The translations under genes were made by a program, and so were the position numbers. A stretch of 64,000 nt of DNA, taken from Gracilibacillus salitolerans. Its GTDB lineage: Bacteria; Bacillota; Bacilli; Bacillales; Amphibacillaceae. This document shows, piece by piece, positions 28,369 through 36,972 of the stretch. The notes below the pieces were generated by a model that did no database searches, was not told where the DNA came from, and saw only the letters and a program-made list of their open reading frames with translations. The first letter of the stretch is position 1. Every line of letters begins with the position of its first letter. Location: contig NZ_CP045915.1 in assembly GCF_009650095.1 (NCBI RefSeq), forward strand, positions 4,092,001-4,156,000, in the 5' to 3' direction.

Positions 28369-29226
28369 CTAACTATACACAATTTTCGGTGCTTTGCGTA
28401 CAATTATTTTCCATTTTTCTCCTGTCTTAATATGGTATGCCTTTGCAAAAGATCCTTGATTTAAAGCTACACCAATGTTTTCTAAGGAATTAATATATAG
28501 TAACGGTTCACCTACCTGGGTATCTGCAAATGACTTACCATATGACATCACGTTTTTGTACACTTGACGTGTATCATCTAAAATCGTTATTTCTAATGTA
28601 TCTCCATAATCAATAGATGCTTCCTGAAAGTAATCCTTATGAATATTGGTCCATAGATTACCAAAACGAATATCCAAGATATCAATCGTTCCCTCAATAA
28701 TGCCTCCATCTACCTTCACTTCCGGTGTGGAAAGCTTCACAAGCTGATCTACATCGATTTTCGGCCCTATTTCTTCAAAAGAGATCACATTAGCAGCAAG
28801 TCTTGCCCCTGTGTATGCATAAACATCTCTTCCATGAAAAGTGTAAGATTCATATGACCTCGCCAGCCTGTTTACTTTTTCGTCAATCACTCTTGCTTCC
28901 TCAATACCAACAGAATCCTCAATATGGGTAATGGTTCCATTATCCGGTGTGACGATAAAACGGTTGTCTTTCGTCCTCACTACAATACTTAATCTATCAG
29001 AGCCTACCCCTGGATCGACAACAGATACAAAAACAGATCCCTCTGGCCAATAACAAATCGTTTGATACAACCGATAGGATGCCTCCCAAATATTATATTG
29101 CGGTATATCATGTGTAACATCATATAAATCTAAATCATTGTCTACTGTTTTTGCCACTCCATACATTGCACTTACTGCTCCGTCACTTGTACCAAAATCT
29201 GATTGAAAAACTAAATGCTTTGTCAT
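28369..29226 (-). CDS. SAM hydroxide adenosyltransferase (DUF62 family)
   Basis: This is a 285-residue cytoplasmic enzyme of the duf-62/SAM hydrolase family. It starts LVFQSDFGTSDGAVSAMYGV with the conserved early Asp, then THDIPQYNI, VSVVDPGVGSDR and TPDNGTI. Characterised members split S-adenosylmethionine to adenosine and methionine using an Asp-Arg-His-bound water; the halogenase and fluorinase branch is related. AAGGAGGAATAAC precedes the ATG. It is the first gene after the T-box leader and is followed by the ECF transporter genes, so it is expressed together with them under tRNA control. Confidence 0.92.
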   Translation of the reverse strand: MTKHLVFQSDFGTSDGAVSAMYGVAKTVDNDLDLYDVTHDIPQYNIWEASYRLYQTICYWPEGSVFVSVVDPGVGSDRLSIVVRTKDNRFIVTPDNGTITHIEDSVGIEEARVIDEKVNRLARSYESYTFHGRDVYAYTGARLAANVISFEEIGPKIDVDQLVKLSTPEVKVDGGIIEGTIDILDIRFGNLWTNIHKDYFQEASIDYGDTLEITILDDTRQVYKNVMSYGKSFADTQVGEPLLYINSLENIGVALNQGSFAKAYHIKTGEKWKIIVRKAPKIVYS

Positions 29227-29283
29227 GTTATTCCTCCTTAAATTTGTTTATTGGTGAAAACCTTTCTGATGATCCTGCCCATT

Positions 29284-29321
29284 AAAAAACGCCCTTATTG
29301 TTCCATTGAACAATAAGGGCG
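29284..29321 (-). terminator. T-box regulated terminator
   Basis: CGCCCTTATTGTTC / GAACAATAAGGGCG is a perfect 14-bp stem with a 4-nt loop, followed on the minus strand by TTTTTT. It competes with the T-box antiterminator just before it. Confidence 0.92.
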
Positions 29322-29607
29322 TTGTTATTATTTTCAACACGGTACCACCTTAGTTTACTGCATACTCACATATACAGTCTTTATAAGTACTCCACCAAAC
29401 AGGATTTCATACTTTGGTATAGATAACGAGTACCAAATCTCGTCGTCACTTACTTGTATCATAACTATGACACGTTCAGCTCGAAGCTCCAAGGCCATTT
29501 TCAGCATCTGCATTTTTGCTTCTTTTCAGCTACCGAAGCTCTCTGTAGAAAAACGCTCGAAACTTACTTTCCCTTCTCATCACTTTTTCAAATATTGATT
29601 TACTAAT
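29284..29607 (-). ncRNA. T-box riboswitch leader
   Basis: On the minus strand the leader has the Stem I features AGAGAGC with GGTAGCTG, then TGAAAATGGCC CTTGGAGC-type text, the T-box core AAGGTGGTACCGTG (near 29336-29350) that pairs with the uncharged tRNA end, and a strong terminator hairpin. An ATG codon in the stretch GAAAATGG lies where the specifier codon is expected, which would mean tRNA-Met. Reading the specifier by eye is uncertain. The element would turn on the SAM hydrolase and ECF genes when charged tRNA runs low. Confidence 0.9.
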
Positions 29608-29615
29608 TAAATAGG

Positions 29616-29644
29616 ATTATACGAAATATTCATTTTGAACGCAA
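29616..29644 (-). promoter_or_regulatory. promoter of T-box leader
   Basis: On the minus strand TTGCGT is separated by exactly 17 bases from a perfect TATAAT. Transcription would start near 29608, just upstream of the T-box Stem I. Confidence 0.75.
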
Positions 29645-29868
29645 GTACTTTTTTGAATATTTTGATAATTTTAATTTAGATACTCTTTAAATATATTTTA
29701 TTTTACTTTCCCTCCCTACCCATATCCAGAAATAATCATTATCTCACATTACCACCTCGAAAAAGTTAATATTTGTCACTTTTTTACAGTTGAACAAACC
29801 CTCTATCTTCTTATTAAATGGTAAATAATTCAATTATAAGGATAATATATGGAAAAATGATTATTTAA

Positions 29869-29882
29869 AGAAACCGCTTACG
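29869..29882 (+). promoter_or_regulatory. cre-like site upstream of pectate lyase
   Basis: AGAAACCGCTTACG matches the catabolite-response consensus TGWAANCGNTNWCA at 12 of 14 positions, including the central CG. It lies about 100 bases upstream of the pectate lyase start, consistent with CcpA repression when better sugars are present. Confidence 0.45.
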
Positions 29883-29981
29883 TGTTATGATTTAACTATC
29901 CTATACGAAAGGGGGATGGATGTTTTATCGCTTCAGTGTCAGACGTAAACTTCAAAAAATAATAAAAAGGGCGTGAGAAAA

Positions 29982-30980
29982 GTGAAGAAAAAATTACTTA
30001 AGTGGATGTCTTTCAGTCTTTTCGTTACTCTATTAATATGTTTGTCGTTTCAATCTGTATCTGCAAGTACTCCTGATTTCAGTATGACAGGTTTCGCCAC
30101 TCAAAATGGTGGTACAACTGGTGGTGCTGGTGGAGATACCGTAACTGTTCAAACAGGAGACGAGCTTGTTCAGGCGTTAAAGGACAAAGGTGATAATACT
30201 CCTTTAACTATTTATGTGGATGGTACGATTACACCAAACAATACACCTGACAGCAAAATTAATATCAAAGATGTATCAGATGTTTCTATACTAGGTGTTG
30301 GTACAAACGGAGAACTTGATGGTATAGGTATTAAAGTGTGGCGAGCAGATAACGTGATAATCCGTAACCTCACGATTCATGAAGTACGTACTGGTGACAA
30401 GGATGCCATTAGCATTGAAGGACCATCAAGCAACATTTGGGTGGACCATAATGAACTTTATGCAAGCTTGAATGTGGACAAAGACTATTATGATGGTTTA
30501 TTTGATGTGAAACGTGATGCATTTAATATCACATTCTCATGGAACTATGTCCATGATGGCTGGAAAGCAATGTTAATGGGTTCATCAGATAGTGACAGCG
30601 ACGATCGAAACATCACGTTCCATCATAATCATTTTCAAGATCTGAATTCACGTGTTCCTAGCTTCCGTCATGGCGAAGGTCACTTGTATAATAATTACTT
30701 TGAAGGAATTATTGATACAGGGATTAATGCCAGAATGGGTGCCGAATTACTGGTAGAAAATAATGTATTTGAAAATTCAAAAGATCCTCTTGGCGCTTGG
30801 TATAGCAGCTCTCCAGGTTATTGGAACGTTTCTAACAATTTATATATTAACAGCACTGGTAGTCAACCAACGACATCAACAACCAATTATACCGTTCCAT
30901 ATAACTATACGCTTACACCAGTTGAAGATGTAAAATCAGTTGTGACACAATATGCTGGTGTTGGAGTAATTCAACCGTAA
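29982..30980 (+). CDS. secreted pectate lyase, polysaccharide lyase family 1
   Basis: This is a 332-residue extracellular enzyme. I chose GTG 29982 over the in-frame GTG at 29973 because AGGG lies 10 bases upstream of it and only 1 base from the other. A signal peptide ([20 protein letters not shown] with cleavage near SVSAS) is followed by a right-handed beta-helix. Visible hallmarks are [28 protein letters not shown] (Ca-binding Asp residues) and SRVPSFRHG with the catalytic Arg. It cuts polygalacturonate by beta-elimination. The gene is monocistronic, with a terminator at 30988. It supports a pectin-degrading lifestyle for the region. Confidence 0.95.
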   Translation: MKKKLLKWMSFSLFVTLLICLSFQSVSASTPDFSMTGFATQNGGTTGGAGGDTVTVQTGDELVQALKDKGDNTPLTIYVDGTITPNNTPDSKINIKDVSDVSILGVGTNGELDGIGIKVWRADNVIIRNLTIHEVRTGDKDAISIEGPSSNIWVDHNELYASLNVDKDYYDGLFDVKRDAFNITFSWNYVHDGWKAMLMGSSDSDSDDRNITFHHNHFQDLNSRVPSFRHGEGHLYNNYFEGIIDTGINARMGAELLVENNVFENSKDPLGAWYSSSPGYWNVSNNLYINSTGSQPTTSTTNYTVPYNYTLTPVEDVKSVVTQYAGVGVIQP

Positions 30981-30987
30981 ATTGATG

Positions 30988-31040
30988 AGAGGGCTTGCCC
31001 CATAAGCAAGTTCTAACAATTGACTTCGGGCTGCCCTCTT
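30988..31040 (+). terminator. terminator after pectate lyase
   Basis: AGAGGGC and GCCCTCT pair across a structured loop of about 38 bases and are followed by TCTTTG. It lies 8 bases after the stop codon. Confidence 0.55.
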
Positions 31041-31166
31041 CTTTGAAATTAAAAATAGCGATAAGAGACTATCGTAGCTGATTGATTTTAACGACTGAGC
31101 TAAAAAGGTGAAGTTCTTCTATTAGACACGAGTACTCATTTTTGGTTTCACCCATCCTTTAGCGAT

Positions 31167-31298
31167 ATGCCTAAGCAAAACTTTTACTTCAGTACGCTAT
31201 CATTGCTTTTCAATATTATCATCTTAGCCATTCTCACCCGATTATTTATTGAAGGTATTGTGACATCACTTGAGGATAGATTTGACATCTTTCTTTAA
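31167..31298 (+). CDS. possible small membrane peptide
   Basis: The frame ATG 31167 to TAA 31298 encodes 43 residues with one clear hydrophobic segment (STLSLLFNIIILAILTRLFI) and an acidic tail (SLEDRFDIFL). No ribosome binding site precedes the ATG. Family is not recognised. It may be a genuine small membrane protein or a leftover from a larger gene. Confidence 0.25.
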   Translation: MPKQNFYFSTLSLLFNIIILAILTRLFIEGIVTSLEDRFDIFL

Positions 31299-31989
31299 AG
31301 AGAAGGAGGGAATATTCTGTTGTCACAGGATCTCCTTTTCCTTTTAATCACTTTGAATAATAAGATGGAATTTTTTTCACCAATGGATTTGTTCAGGGAG
31401 GGGCATCCCTCTTTATATAACAAAAATAAAAAAGAAAAATATTTCTTGATTTGGTATAATGAACTTTAGGTCAACTATATTCCAAAAATTGGATTAATTT
31501 ACACCCCTTGTAATTCACCAACCAAAATACCTACAAAGTCATTCATAAAACTAGCCAAATGATTTATTTAACTATACAATATAGTTATATTTACCCTTTT
31601 CTTTAATAGGTAATTTGTAAGTATTTTATTGGATTAGCCTATGATTCTGTGTGACATTCCCTTCTTCAACAGGGTTTTTCAATCTACTTCTTAATTTTAT
31701 ATGCTTATAGCCATAATCTTTCGTCTACTTTTTATGTGTGATATTTTTAACAGAAGAGTAAATAAGCAATAGTTAAAATCTAATTAGGAATTCAATCTTT
31801 TTTTATATGTGAACGGATACAAAATATTTTTTTTGGAGATAATAATATATATAAGGAATACGTATTTTGATAATTTTATGTCATATAGTAATAAAGCAGA
31901 TTAACTTTATGATCATTTGTAATAATTTGCTTTTTTCTGCATTTATTTACAAAATAATAAGATAATAAACTTAAAAGAAGGGATTATCT
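31299..31989. other. AT-rich intergenic stretch
   Basis: About 690 bases hold no convincing gene. The stretch 31302-31340 has AAGGAG and CTCCTT arms that could form a weak terminator. The rest is AT-rich up to the RBS AAGAAGGGA of the XRE regulator. Confidence 0.5.
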
Positions 31990-32313
31990 ATGAATGAATT
32001 AAATATAGGAGAACAATTAAGATCATTAAGAAAATCTTTAAATTTAACAACGCAGGAAGTTGCAAATCGAGTCAACATCTCCCAATCGTATATTAGTCGA
32101 TTCGAAAATAATCGTTCCGTTCCTGATGTTGATATGTTAGCCAAAATCTTAAATGCACTTGGTACGGACTTGGCAACTTTCTTTTCTTATTCTGAAGATA
32201 ATCAAAAAATTCCGGAAGATTTAGCTCAACTTATTGAAATGAGTAAACAATTAACACCGGAAGAAAGAATTAAGTTAACTGAATTTCTTACCGTATTAAA
32301 AAGAAATCCTTAG
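31990..32313 (+). CDS. XRE-family transcriptional regulator (SinR-like)
   Basis: This 107-residue protein has a classic Cro/C1-type HTH at residues 6-62 (GEQLRSLRKSLNLTTQEVAN then ISQSYISRFENNRSVPDVDM). A short C-terminal helix pair (PEDLAQLIEMSKQLTPEERI) probably serves dimerisation. The architecture is close to SinR-type or small Xre regulators of Bacillaceae. It is transcribed alone and converges on the AraC-type gene through a shared terminator. Target genes are unknown. Confidence 0.88.
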   Translation: MNELNIGEQLRSLRKSLNLTTQEVANRVNISQSYISRFENNRSVPDVDMLAKILNALGTDLATFFSYSEDNQKIPEDLAQLIEMSKQLTPEERIKLTEFLTVLKRNP

Positions 32314-32353
32314 AAGTAACCGGTCTTGAGTCAGACGAATGGTTACTTCTTTC
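32312..32353. terminator. bidirectional terminator
   Basis: AGAAGTAACC / GGTTACTTCT is a perfect 10-bp stem with a 19-nt loop between the convergent XRE and AraC-type genes. It includes the last bases of both. T runs occur on both strands. Confidence 0.8.
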
Positions 32354-33107
32354 TCTGCGCTCGCTTATTTCGGTATTCTTTAGGTGTACAGCCTACCATT
32401 TTTTTAAATTGAACCGTAAAATAACTTTGACTTTCAAATCCGCACAAATGAGCGATGTCAATAAACAAATAGTCTGAATATGTAATAAGATGTTTCGCTT
32501 TTTTTATTCGCTCTTCCAAAATATAGTTTTGAATATTCTTATTTGTTTCGCGTTTAAACAAAGCTGATAAATAGTTTGGATGTCTGCCACAATATAATGC
32601 CAAAGCATCCAACGTAATGTTTTCAGATAAATGTTCTTGGACATAATTAACAATCATCCACGATGTTTTACTCAACCCTTCGACTCTCTTCTGCTTTATT
32701 TTCCTTATAAAAATCAATAATATCTTCGTCTCTAATTCAAAAAAAGCTTCTTTATCTATAGGAGTGAGTCGATTCTCCAGATCTTTTACTGTATTTTCCA
32801 TTAATAAGACCATTTCTTTAGGATTACAACCTGCCTCTATCGCTGCACGCGTTATATTTGATACTAAAACAATTAAATTATTTCTCAGATTTCTATTTTT
32901 CGATGTTGCTAATGTTTGAACAAAGCTCTCTCGATCATTTTTAAAAAGTTCTAACGAGCGCATATCTCCGTTTCTAAATAACCTCAAAAATTCTGCTTCT
33001 GTTTCGAAACAATAATGTGAATTATCAGATACTAAATACTCGTGCTGTAGGTCATTAATTTCTGGTGCATACATTCTTTGCTTAGAAATATCGCTTGTAT
33101 TTTTCAT
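32343..33107 (-). CDS. AraC-family transcriptional regulator
   Basis: This 254-residue protein has a C-terminal AraC/XylS double HTH (about 150-250) with VQEHLSENITLDALALYCGR, HPNYLSALFKRETNKNIQNY and the second helix region FIDIAHLCGFESQSYFTVQF ending in GCTPKEYR. The N-terminal part is a poorly conserved all-helical sensor, not a cupin. Similar domain order is seen in YesN-like and other Bacillaceae regulators without a receiver domain. It is encoded just downstream of the 558-residue unknown protein on the same strand (51-base gap), so the two probably work together. Confidence 0.88.
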   Translation of the reverse strand: MKNTSDISKQRMYAPEINDLQHEYLVSDNSHYCFETEAEFLRLFRNGDMRSLELFKNDRESFVQTLATSKNRNLRNNLIVLVSNITRAAIEAGCNPKEMVLLMENTVKDLENRLTPIDKEAFFELETKILLIFIRKIKQKRVEGLSKTSWMIVNYVQEHLSENITLDALALYCGRHPNYLSALFKRETNKNIQNYILEERIKKAKHLITYSDYLFIDIAHLCGFESQSYFTVQFKKMVGCTPKEYRNKRAQRKK

Positions 33108-33158
33108 TTAAGCAGTCCCTTCTACTTGATGTCAATTAAACCGCGAATATAAAGCTAC

Positions 33159-34835
33159 TTAAATTTTTTCTACCTGAGAAACTTTTTGAAAGTAATAGTG
33201 ATAGCCTGAAATATAATGTTCTATATCGTCAATTCTGCTACGAAAGGAGTGATGCCTTATAAAGAAGCTTCCATTAATTTTATTTGGATATCTCATATAC
33301 ATAGCTATTTCTGGAAAGAAATAGCCATTTAATTGATGCTCTGCTTGTTTATTTATTGTTTTAAAGATATCTTCTATTGAATATGTATCAAATAAATAAT
33401 CCTTTCTTAATGCTTTAATTCGTTGAATCATTTGATCCGTTGCCATTAGTAATTCTAAAGACGTCGGACAAGTTGTTTCTCCGTTGGAAATTAAATCTAA
33501 TTTATACGTTGCAATTTTTAATCCAAAGTCAAAATATTGATCCTCAAATTTATATTTGGTTATTTCATTCGCACAATAACTTAACCAATGATCTGCATTC
33601 TTCCATTGTTCGTTTTCTATAAAATAATCAAAAGATAAAGACCCTGCTTCCAGCCATTTGTTATCATTATTAAAGTCATAAAGTCTCAATAACGAAAAAA
33701 CAGCCTCACCATCATAATTAATCATGCTATGTATTTCTTTCACACTTAAGTTGTTAGCATTTAGTGCATGTGTAAATTGTCCATCACTATGTTGCATGGT
33801 AAGAATACCGTGTCCTAATGAAATTGCAACGTCCACGTAAGAATCATCATGGAATATTTCTGTGTATTTGGTAATTGCCAGAATAGCCACTCCCAGTGCT
33901 CCCAGTTTAATTTCATCATCATATTGCTTATCCACAACATAGGACACTTTACTGAACTCAGGGTGTTTTCTAGTAACGATTGCTTGATTAATTAGATAAT
34001 TCAAGGCTCGTTTAATGGAAGTTTCAAGCATCGGATTTTTTGTTATGGTATAAGCTTTAATCATCGAATCTATGGTACTAGCGTGACGTAACATATTATA
34101 TGAATTAATACTTCGGTAAGAATGACTAAAATACCCATACGTAAATTCCCCTGTTGGTTTAACCTGTTTTGCTAAGAAATGGGAAGCATTATCTATCATA
34201 TGATAAACAGTCTTATCATCTACTTCTTTAACTATCCGTCTGCCATTATCCACTCCGCCAGCATGTAAAGCATAAGTATTATTTTTATCACAAAAATAGC
34301 TTATTGTATCAAACAATATGACTTCTTTTATACTTGATTCAAGAATTGGATATTTTAGATCACGATATGACTTTAGATAATCATTAATATTTTTCATGGA
34401 AAAGGAAGCGTTTTTCATAAACGCATTTGCGAGGAATTCTTGCTCTAAAAAGGCAAGATAGAATTGTCTATCGAAAGATACGCCTTTGCGAAAGTAATTA
34501 TTTTTCGTGTTGGTATATGCTTGGAAAAATTCTTGTTTGGAGAGTACACACATATTTATGGCTAGATCTACTTTGATCCATAATGGTCTTATTCTTTTTT
34601 TATTGATATAGGATAAGCTCTTATCTTCTGCATTTGCCCATGATGTTTCTATAGAATTCCCAATACCTGTTGAAACTAAAGCTCTTGTATTACCATCAGT
34701 AACTGACAAAAATATCACATAGTTCATTTCTCGATTAAACACAGAAGTATTGCTTTTTGTAGCCTCTTCTTCATAAGTGAACAGTTTGTTTTTTGCATCG
34801 ACTAAGTGTGGAATGTATCTTTCTAAACTATTCAA
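33159..34835 (-). CDS. 558-residue protein of unknown function
   Basis: I do not recognise this protein. It has no signal peptide or membrane segment. The C-terminal two thirds (about 215-540) shows repeating helical pairs ending in motifs such as LARASTIDSM-like RHASTIDSMIKAYTI, NYDGEAVFSLLRLYDFNND and WLSYCANEI, which suggests an alpha/alpha-toroid fold like that of six-hairpin glycosidases or epimerases. The N-terminal part contains DGNTRALVSTGIGNSIETSW and RQFYLAFLEQEFLANAFM. The conserved-looking end HHSFRSRIDDIEHYISGYHY is rich in His, Arg and Asp. It forms a two-gene unit with the AraC regulator. An enzyme acting on a glycan is a guess only. Confidence 0.7.
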   Translation of the reverse strand: MNSLERYIPHLVDAKNKLFTYEEEATKSNTSVFNREMNYVIFLSVTDGNTRALVSTGIGNSIETSWANAEDKSLSYINKKRIRPLWIKVDLAINMCVLSKQEFFQAYTNTKNNYFRKGVSFDRQFYLAFLEQEFLANAFMKNASFSMKNINDYLKSYRDLKYPILESSIKEVILFDTISYFCDKNNTYALHAGGVDNGRRIVKEVDDKTVYHMIDNASHFLAKQVKPTGEFTYGYFSHSYRSINSYNMLRHASTIDSMIKAYTITKNPMLETSIKRALNYLINQAIVTRKHPEFSKVSYVVDKQYDDEIKLGALGVAILAITKYTEIFHDDSYVDVAISLGHGILTMQHSDGQFTHALNANNLSVKEIHSMINYDGEAVFSLLRLYDFNNDNKWLEAGSLSFDYFIENEQWKNADHWLSYCANEITKYKFEDQYFDFGLKIATYKLDLISNGETTCPTSLELLMATDQMIQRIKALRKDYLFDTYSIEDIFKTINKQAEHQLNGYFFPEIAMYMRYPNKINGSFFIRHHSFRSRIDDIEHYISGYHYYFQKVSQVEKI

Positions 34836-35516
34836 AACAATACCACCTTCTTCATTGGAATAAATAGATTGGAAATAGAGTAGTTTATTAGAGAAATCCC
34901 TTTAGTATTTTCATTTAGTTGAGCGTTTACATTACTTTCGAATCCTCATTAAAGTCTCAGTCCTACTAATCTTTCCTGTTTAAAGTGTGACCCTGTAAGC
35001 TTTAAGTTCATATTGTTTGCAATTAGGCGCCGCATACAAAGCCTTATAATATAGTAAATTATTCTCAAACTAAAAATTAACAGTTACCTCCTTCAACATT
35101 TTATTTGTGAGAAACTATGAAGTGTAATGATGGATTTCACCTTAGTATTTTGTCGAAAGTTGTTCAAAAACTGGTATTTTTTATGGGGTATATTAGTATC
35201 TATAAGTTATTTTATGATAAATGGTCATAATATGTCAAAGGATTAATAACTATATGTACTAAAACCTCTATATTTATGACTTCCATGAGGTGACGATGAA
35301 TTCATTTGTAAATCTTTTAACATTTATATATATATATTAATATAAATTGAAATTTCTGAAAATTTTGTGTTTATTTCTACAAGAAATACGGGTATATTTT
35401 TAAACAAATCCATCCATATTAGTACTTTTATATTGTAATTTCGACATTATTCATTTATAAGTAATAATTCATCTAATGGTTCCATTTACATAATCTATAA
35501 CACAGGAGGACTAAAG
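34836..35516. other. AT-rich intergenic stretch
   Basis: These 680 bases lie between divergent genes. There is a run of alternating TA near 35325-35342, but no coding frame or RNA element that I can support. It presumably contains the promoters of the 558-residue protein gene and of the Sda-like gene. Confidence 0.5.
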
Positions 35517-35660
35517 ATGAGTATGAATCTTCTTACAAACGAAAAGTTAGTTGAACTTTATTGTGCTGCTAAAAAGCAAAAAGTCAACGAAGAATTTATT
35601 AAACTCGTAGAATTGGAAATGACCAATAGACAAATTAGAATAGATTTGTTAGAAGTCTAA
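35517..35660 (+). CDS. sda: Sda-like sporulation checkpoint inhibitor
   Basis: This 47-residue protein starts MSMNLLTNEKLVELYCAAKK. ATG 35517 follows a perfect AGGAGGA by 6 bases. The pattern L-NEKLVELY-A-K--VNEEFI-L-E-E is the helical hairpin of Sda, which in Bacillus subtilis (46 residues, [22 protein letters not shown]) binds the sporulation kinases KinA/KinB and halts sporulation when DNA replication is impaired. The match is to spacing and character rather than full identity. It may be a paralog with another kinase target. The tail beyond the hairpin (RQIRIDLLEV) is unlike that of B. subtilis. Confidence 0.78.
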   Translation: MSMNLLTNEKLVELYCAAKKQKVNEEFIKLVELEMTNRQIRIDLLEV

Positions 35661-35896
35661 TGGAGAGCTAAAAAACAATTGATCAATACATTGGCTATTC
35701 TACGTGATGATTTTATATACATCTTCCCCTTATCGTTGGCGAAGATTTAATTAGTATTCCCCTAACTTTAACTTTTTAAGGATATAAAAGTAAAACTTTT
35801 TTTATCCAATAAATGGAATAATACTTTATTTATCTAAGATCTTGTACTTAAGAATTTTAGTTTTTTGCATAATTTTTTTCAAGTATGTAAAAATAA
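35661..35896. other. intergenic, no gene seen
   Basis: This stretch between the Sda-like gene and the terminator at 35897 is AT-rich. I found no reading frame with a ribosome binding site. Confidence 0.45.
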
Positions 35897-35940
35897 AACC
35901 CCTTATAGAAAACTTAGTTGAATTCCATAAGGGGCTTCTT
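35897..35940. terminator. terminator (bidirectional)
   Basis: AACCCCTTAT and ATAAGGGGCTT form a stem around a 20-nt loop, with T-rich flanks on both sides. It ends the minus-strand gene at 35969. Confidence 0.8.
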
Positions 35941-35968
35941 CATTACCACCTAAATTAAATGCGGAGAA

Positions 35969-36253
35969 TTACTGTTCATACATAACAGAGTTATTGTTAT
36001 CTTCTTCAGCAAATGTCTGTACAGCATTTTGCACTGTATTAGCTGGTTGTTGCATCATATCTTGACCTTGGTTTACCATATTTTGTATCGGCTGTGTGAA
36101 CTGTTGCAATTGTCCATTGTTGTTCAATGCATTATTAATGGTTTCAGGTAATCGCTGAAAAGTTCCGTTTTGAACACCTCTGGTAATACCATAAATGGCT
36201 GCACCAGCTGCACCTGCCGCTAATAACCTATTCATTACACCCATCATCATCAT
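35969..36253 (-). CDS. small Gln/Asn-rich protein with N-terminal hydrophobic segment
   Basis: This protein of up to 94 residues starts MMMMGVMNRLLAAGAAGAAI. A short glycine/alanine hydrophobic segment is followed by a hydrophilic tail full of Gln and Asn (TQPIQNMVNQGQDMMQQPAN). The start is ambiguous: AAGGAAGGA abuts the first ATG, so translation probably begins at the third or fourth Met (36247 or 36244). Small YrzQ/DUF3918-like proteins of spore-forming Bacilli have a similar MNR-AAGAAGAA start, but I cannot confirm the family. Function is unknown. Confidence 0.7.
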   Translation of the reverse strand: MMMMGVMNRLLAAGAAGAAIYGITRGVQNGTFQRLPETINNALNNNGQLQQFTQPIQNMVNQGQDMMQQPANTVQNAVQTFAEEDNNNSVMYEQ

Positions 36254-36439
36254 TCCTTCCTTAAAAATTTAGGAACAATAATAGCTTTTAATAAAACGTG
36301 GATTTTTATACAGTTATCATATTCCAATTAAAAAATAATCCATATAAGATGGGAATAAAGAATTTAATGTTGCAAATAATAAAGCTGAGACGATATTAGA
36401 AAAGATATTCGAAGCCATTGACTATCTGCCAGATAACAA

Positions 36440-36484
36440 AAAAATAAACCATCCGCTCATTTGTGAGGTAACTCGGATAGGTTA
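36440..36484 (-). terminator. terminator of rpiB-lacI unit
   Basis: On the minus strand AACCTATCCG pairs with CGGATGGTT (one bulge) around a 17-nt loop and is followed by TTTATTTTTTTG. It lies about 30 bases after the isomerase stop codon. Confidence 0.75.
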
Positions 36485-36513
36485 AATATGAAGTAAAACT
36501 TAACTATAGAATT

Positions 36514-36960
36514 TCATCTATCCATTTCGTCCAATTTTGCTACCCTTCTTCTAAAATCATCATCATCACTAAAGTTTGCATTGATAAATGATCGAATTAG
36601 GTCTTCTGCTAACCATTCTGATACGATCTTTCCACCAAGACACATCAGATTTACATTATCGTGTTCTACGCATTGATGTGCAGAATAAGTATCATGACAA
36701 ACAGCTGCTCGAATCCCTTTAATCTTATTGCCAGCTATAGCCGCTCCAATTCCGGTACCGCAAAAAACAATACTTCGTTCACATTCTTTTGCAACTAATT
36801 TTTCTCCTATATTTCTGACTATATCAGGAAAATCCACTTTTTCCTCTGTGTAGCATCCGATATCCACCACTTCATAGTCTAAACTCTCTAAAAAGGGAAT
36901 CATCTGTTTTTTTAAATGAAAACCACAATGATCACTTCCGATAACCATTTTCATCTTCAT
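36514..36960 (-). CDS. RpiB/LacAB-family sugar-phosphate isomerase
   Basis: This 148-residue enzyme has the RpiB fold signatures VIGSDHCGFHLKKQ, VVDIGCY, FCGTGIGAAIAGNKIKGIRA (catalytic Cys in CGTGIG) and HDTYSAHQCVEHDNVN. Family members interconvert aldose and ketose phosphates (ribose 5-P, allose 6-P, galactose 6-P, erythrulose 4-P). The start follows a ribosome site near 36965 and the gene is 12 bases behind the LacI gene. As the last gene of the catabolic cluster it probably handles a sugar phosphate formed by the dehydrogenase/RraA enzymes upstream. The substrate is not deducible here. Confidence 0.92.
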   Translation of the reverse strand: MKMKMVIGSDHCGFHLKKQMIPFLESLDYEVVDIGCYTEEKVDFPDIVRNIGEKLVAKECERSIVFCGTGIGAAIAGNKIKGIRAAVCHDTYSAHQCVEHDNVNLMCLGGKIVSEWLAEDLIRSFINANFSDDDDFRRRVAKLDEMDR

Positions 36961-36972
36961 GTCACCTGCCTA

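Noticed and set aside
35320..35345. Alternating TA tract as a possible origin or attachment site
   Set aside because: There is no set of DnaA boxes, no integrase gene and no matching direct repeat nearby. Simple AT-rich intergenic DNA explains it.
36350..36484. Open 44-codon plus-strand frame (text LEKIFEAIDYLPDNKKINH)
   Set aside because: It has no start codon or ribosome site and its end overlaps a good minus-strand terminator. Possibly a relic, but not supportable as a gene.
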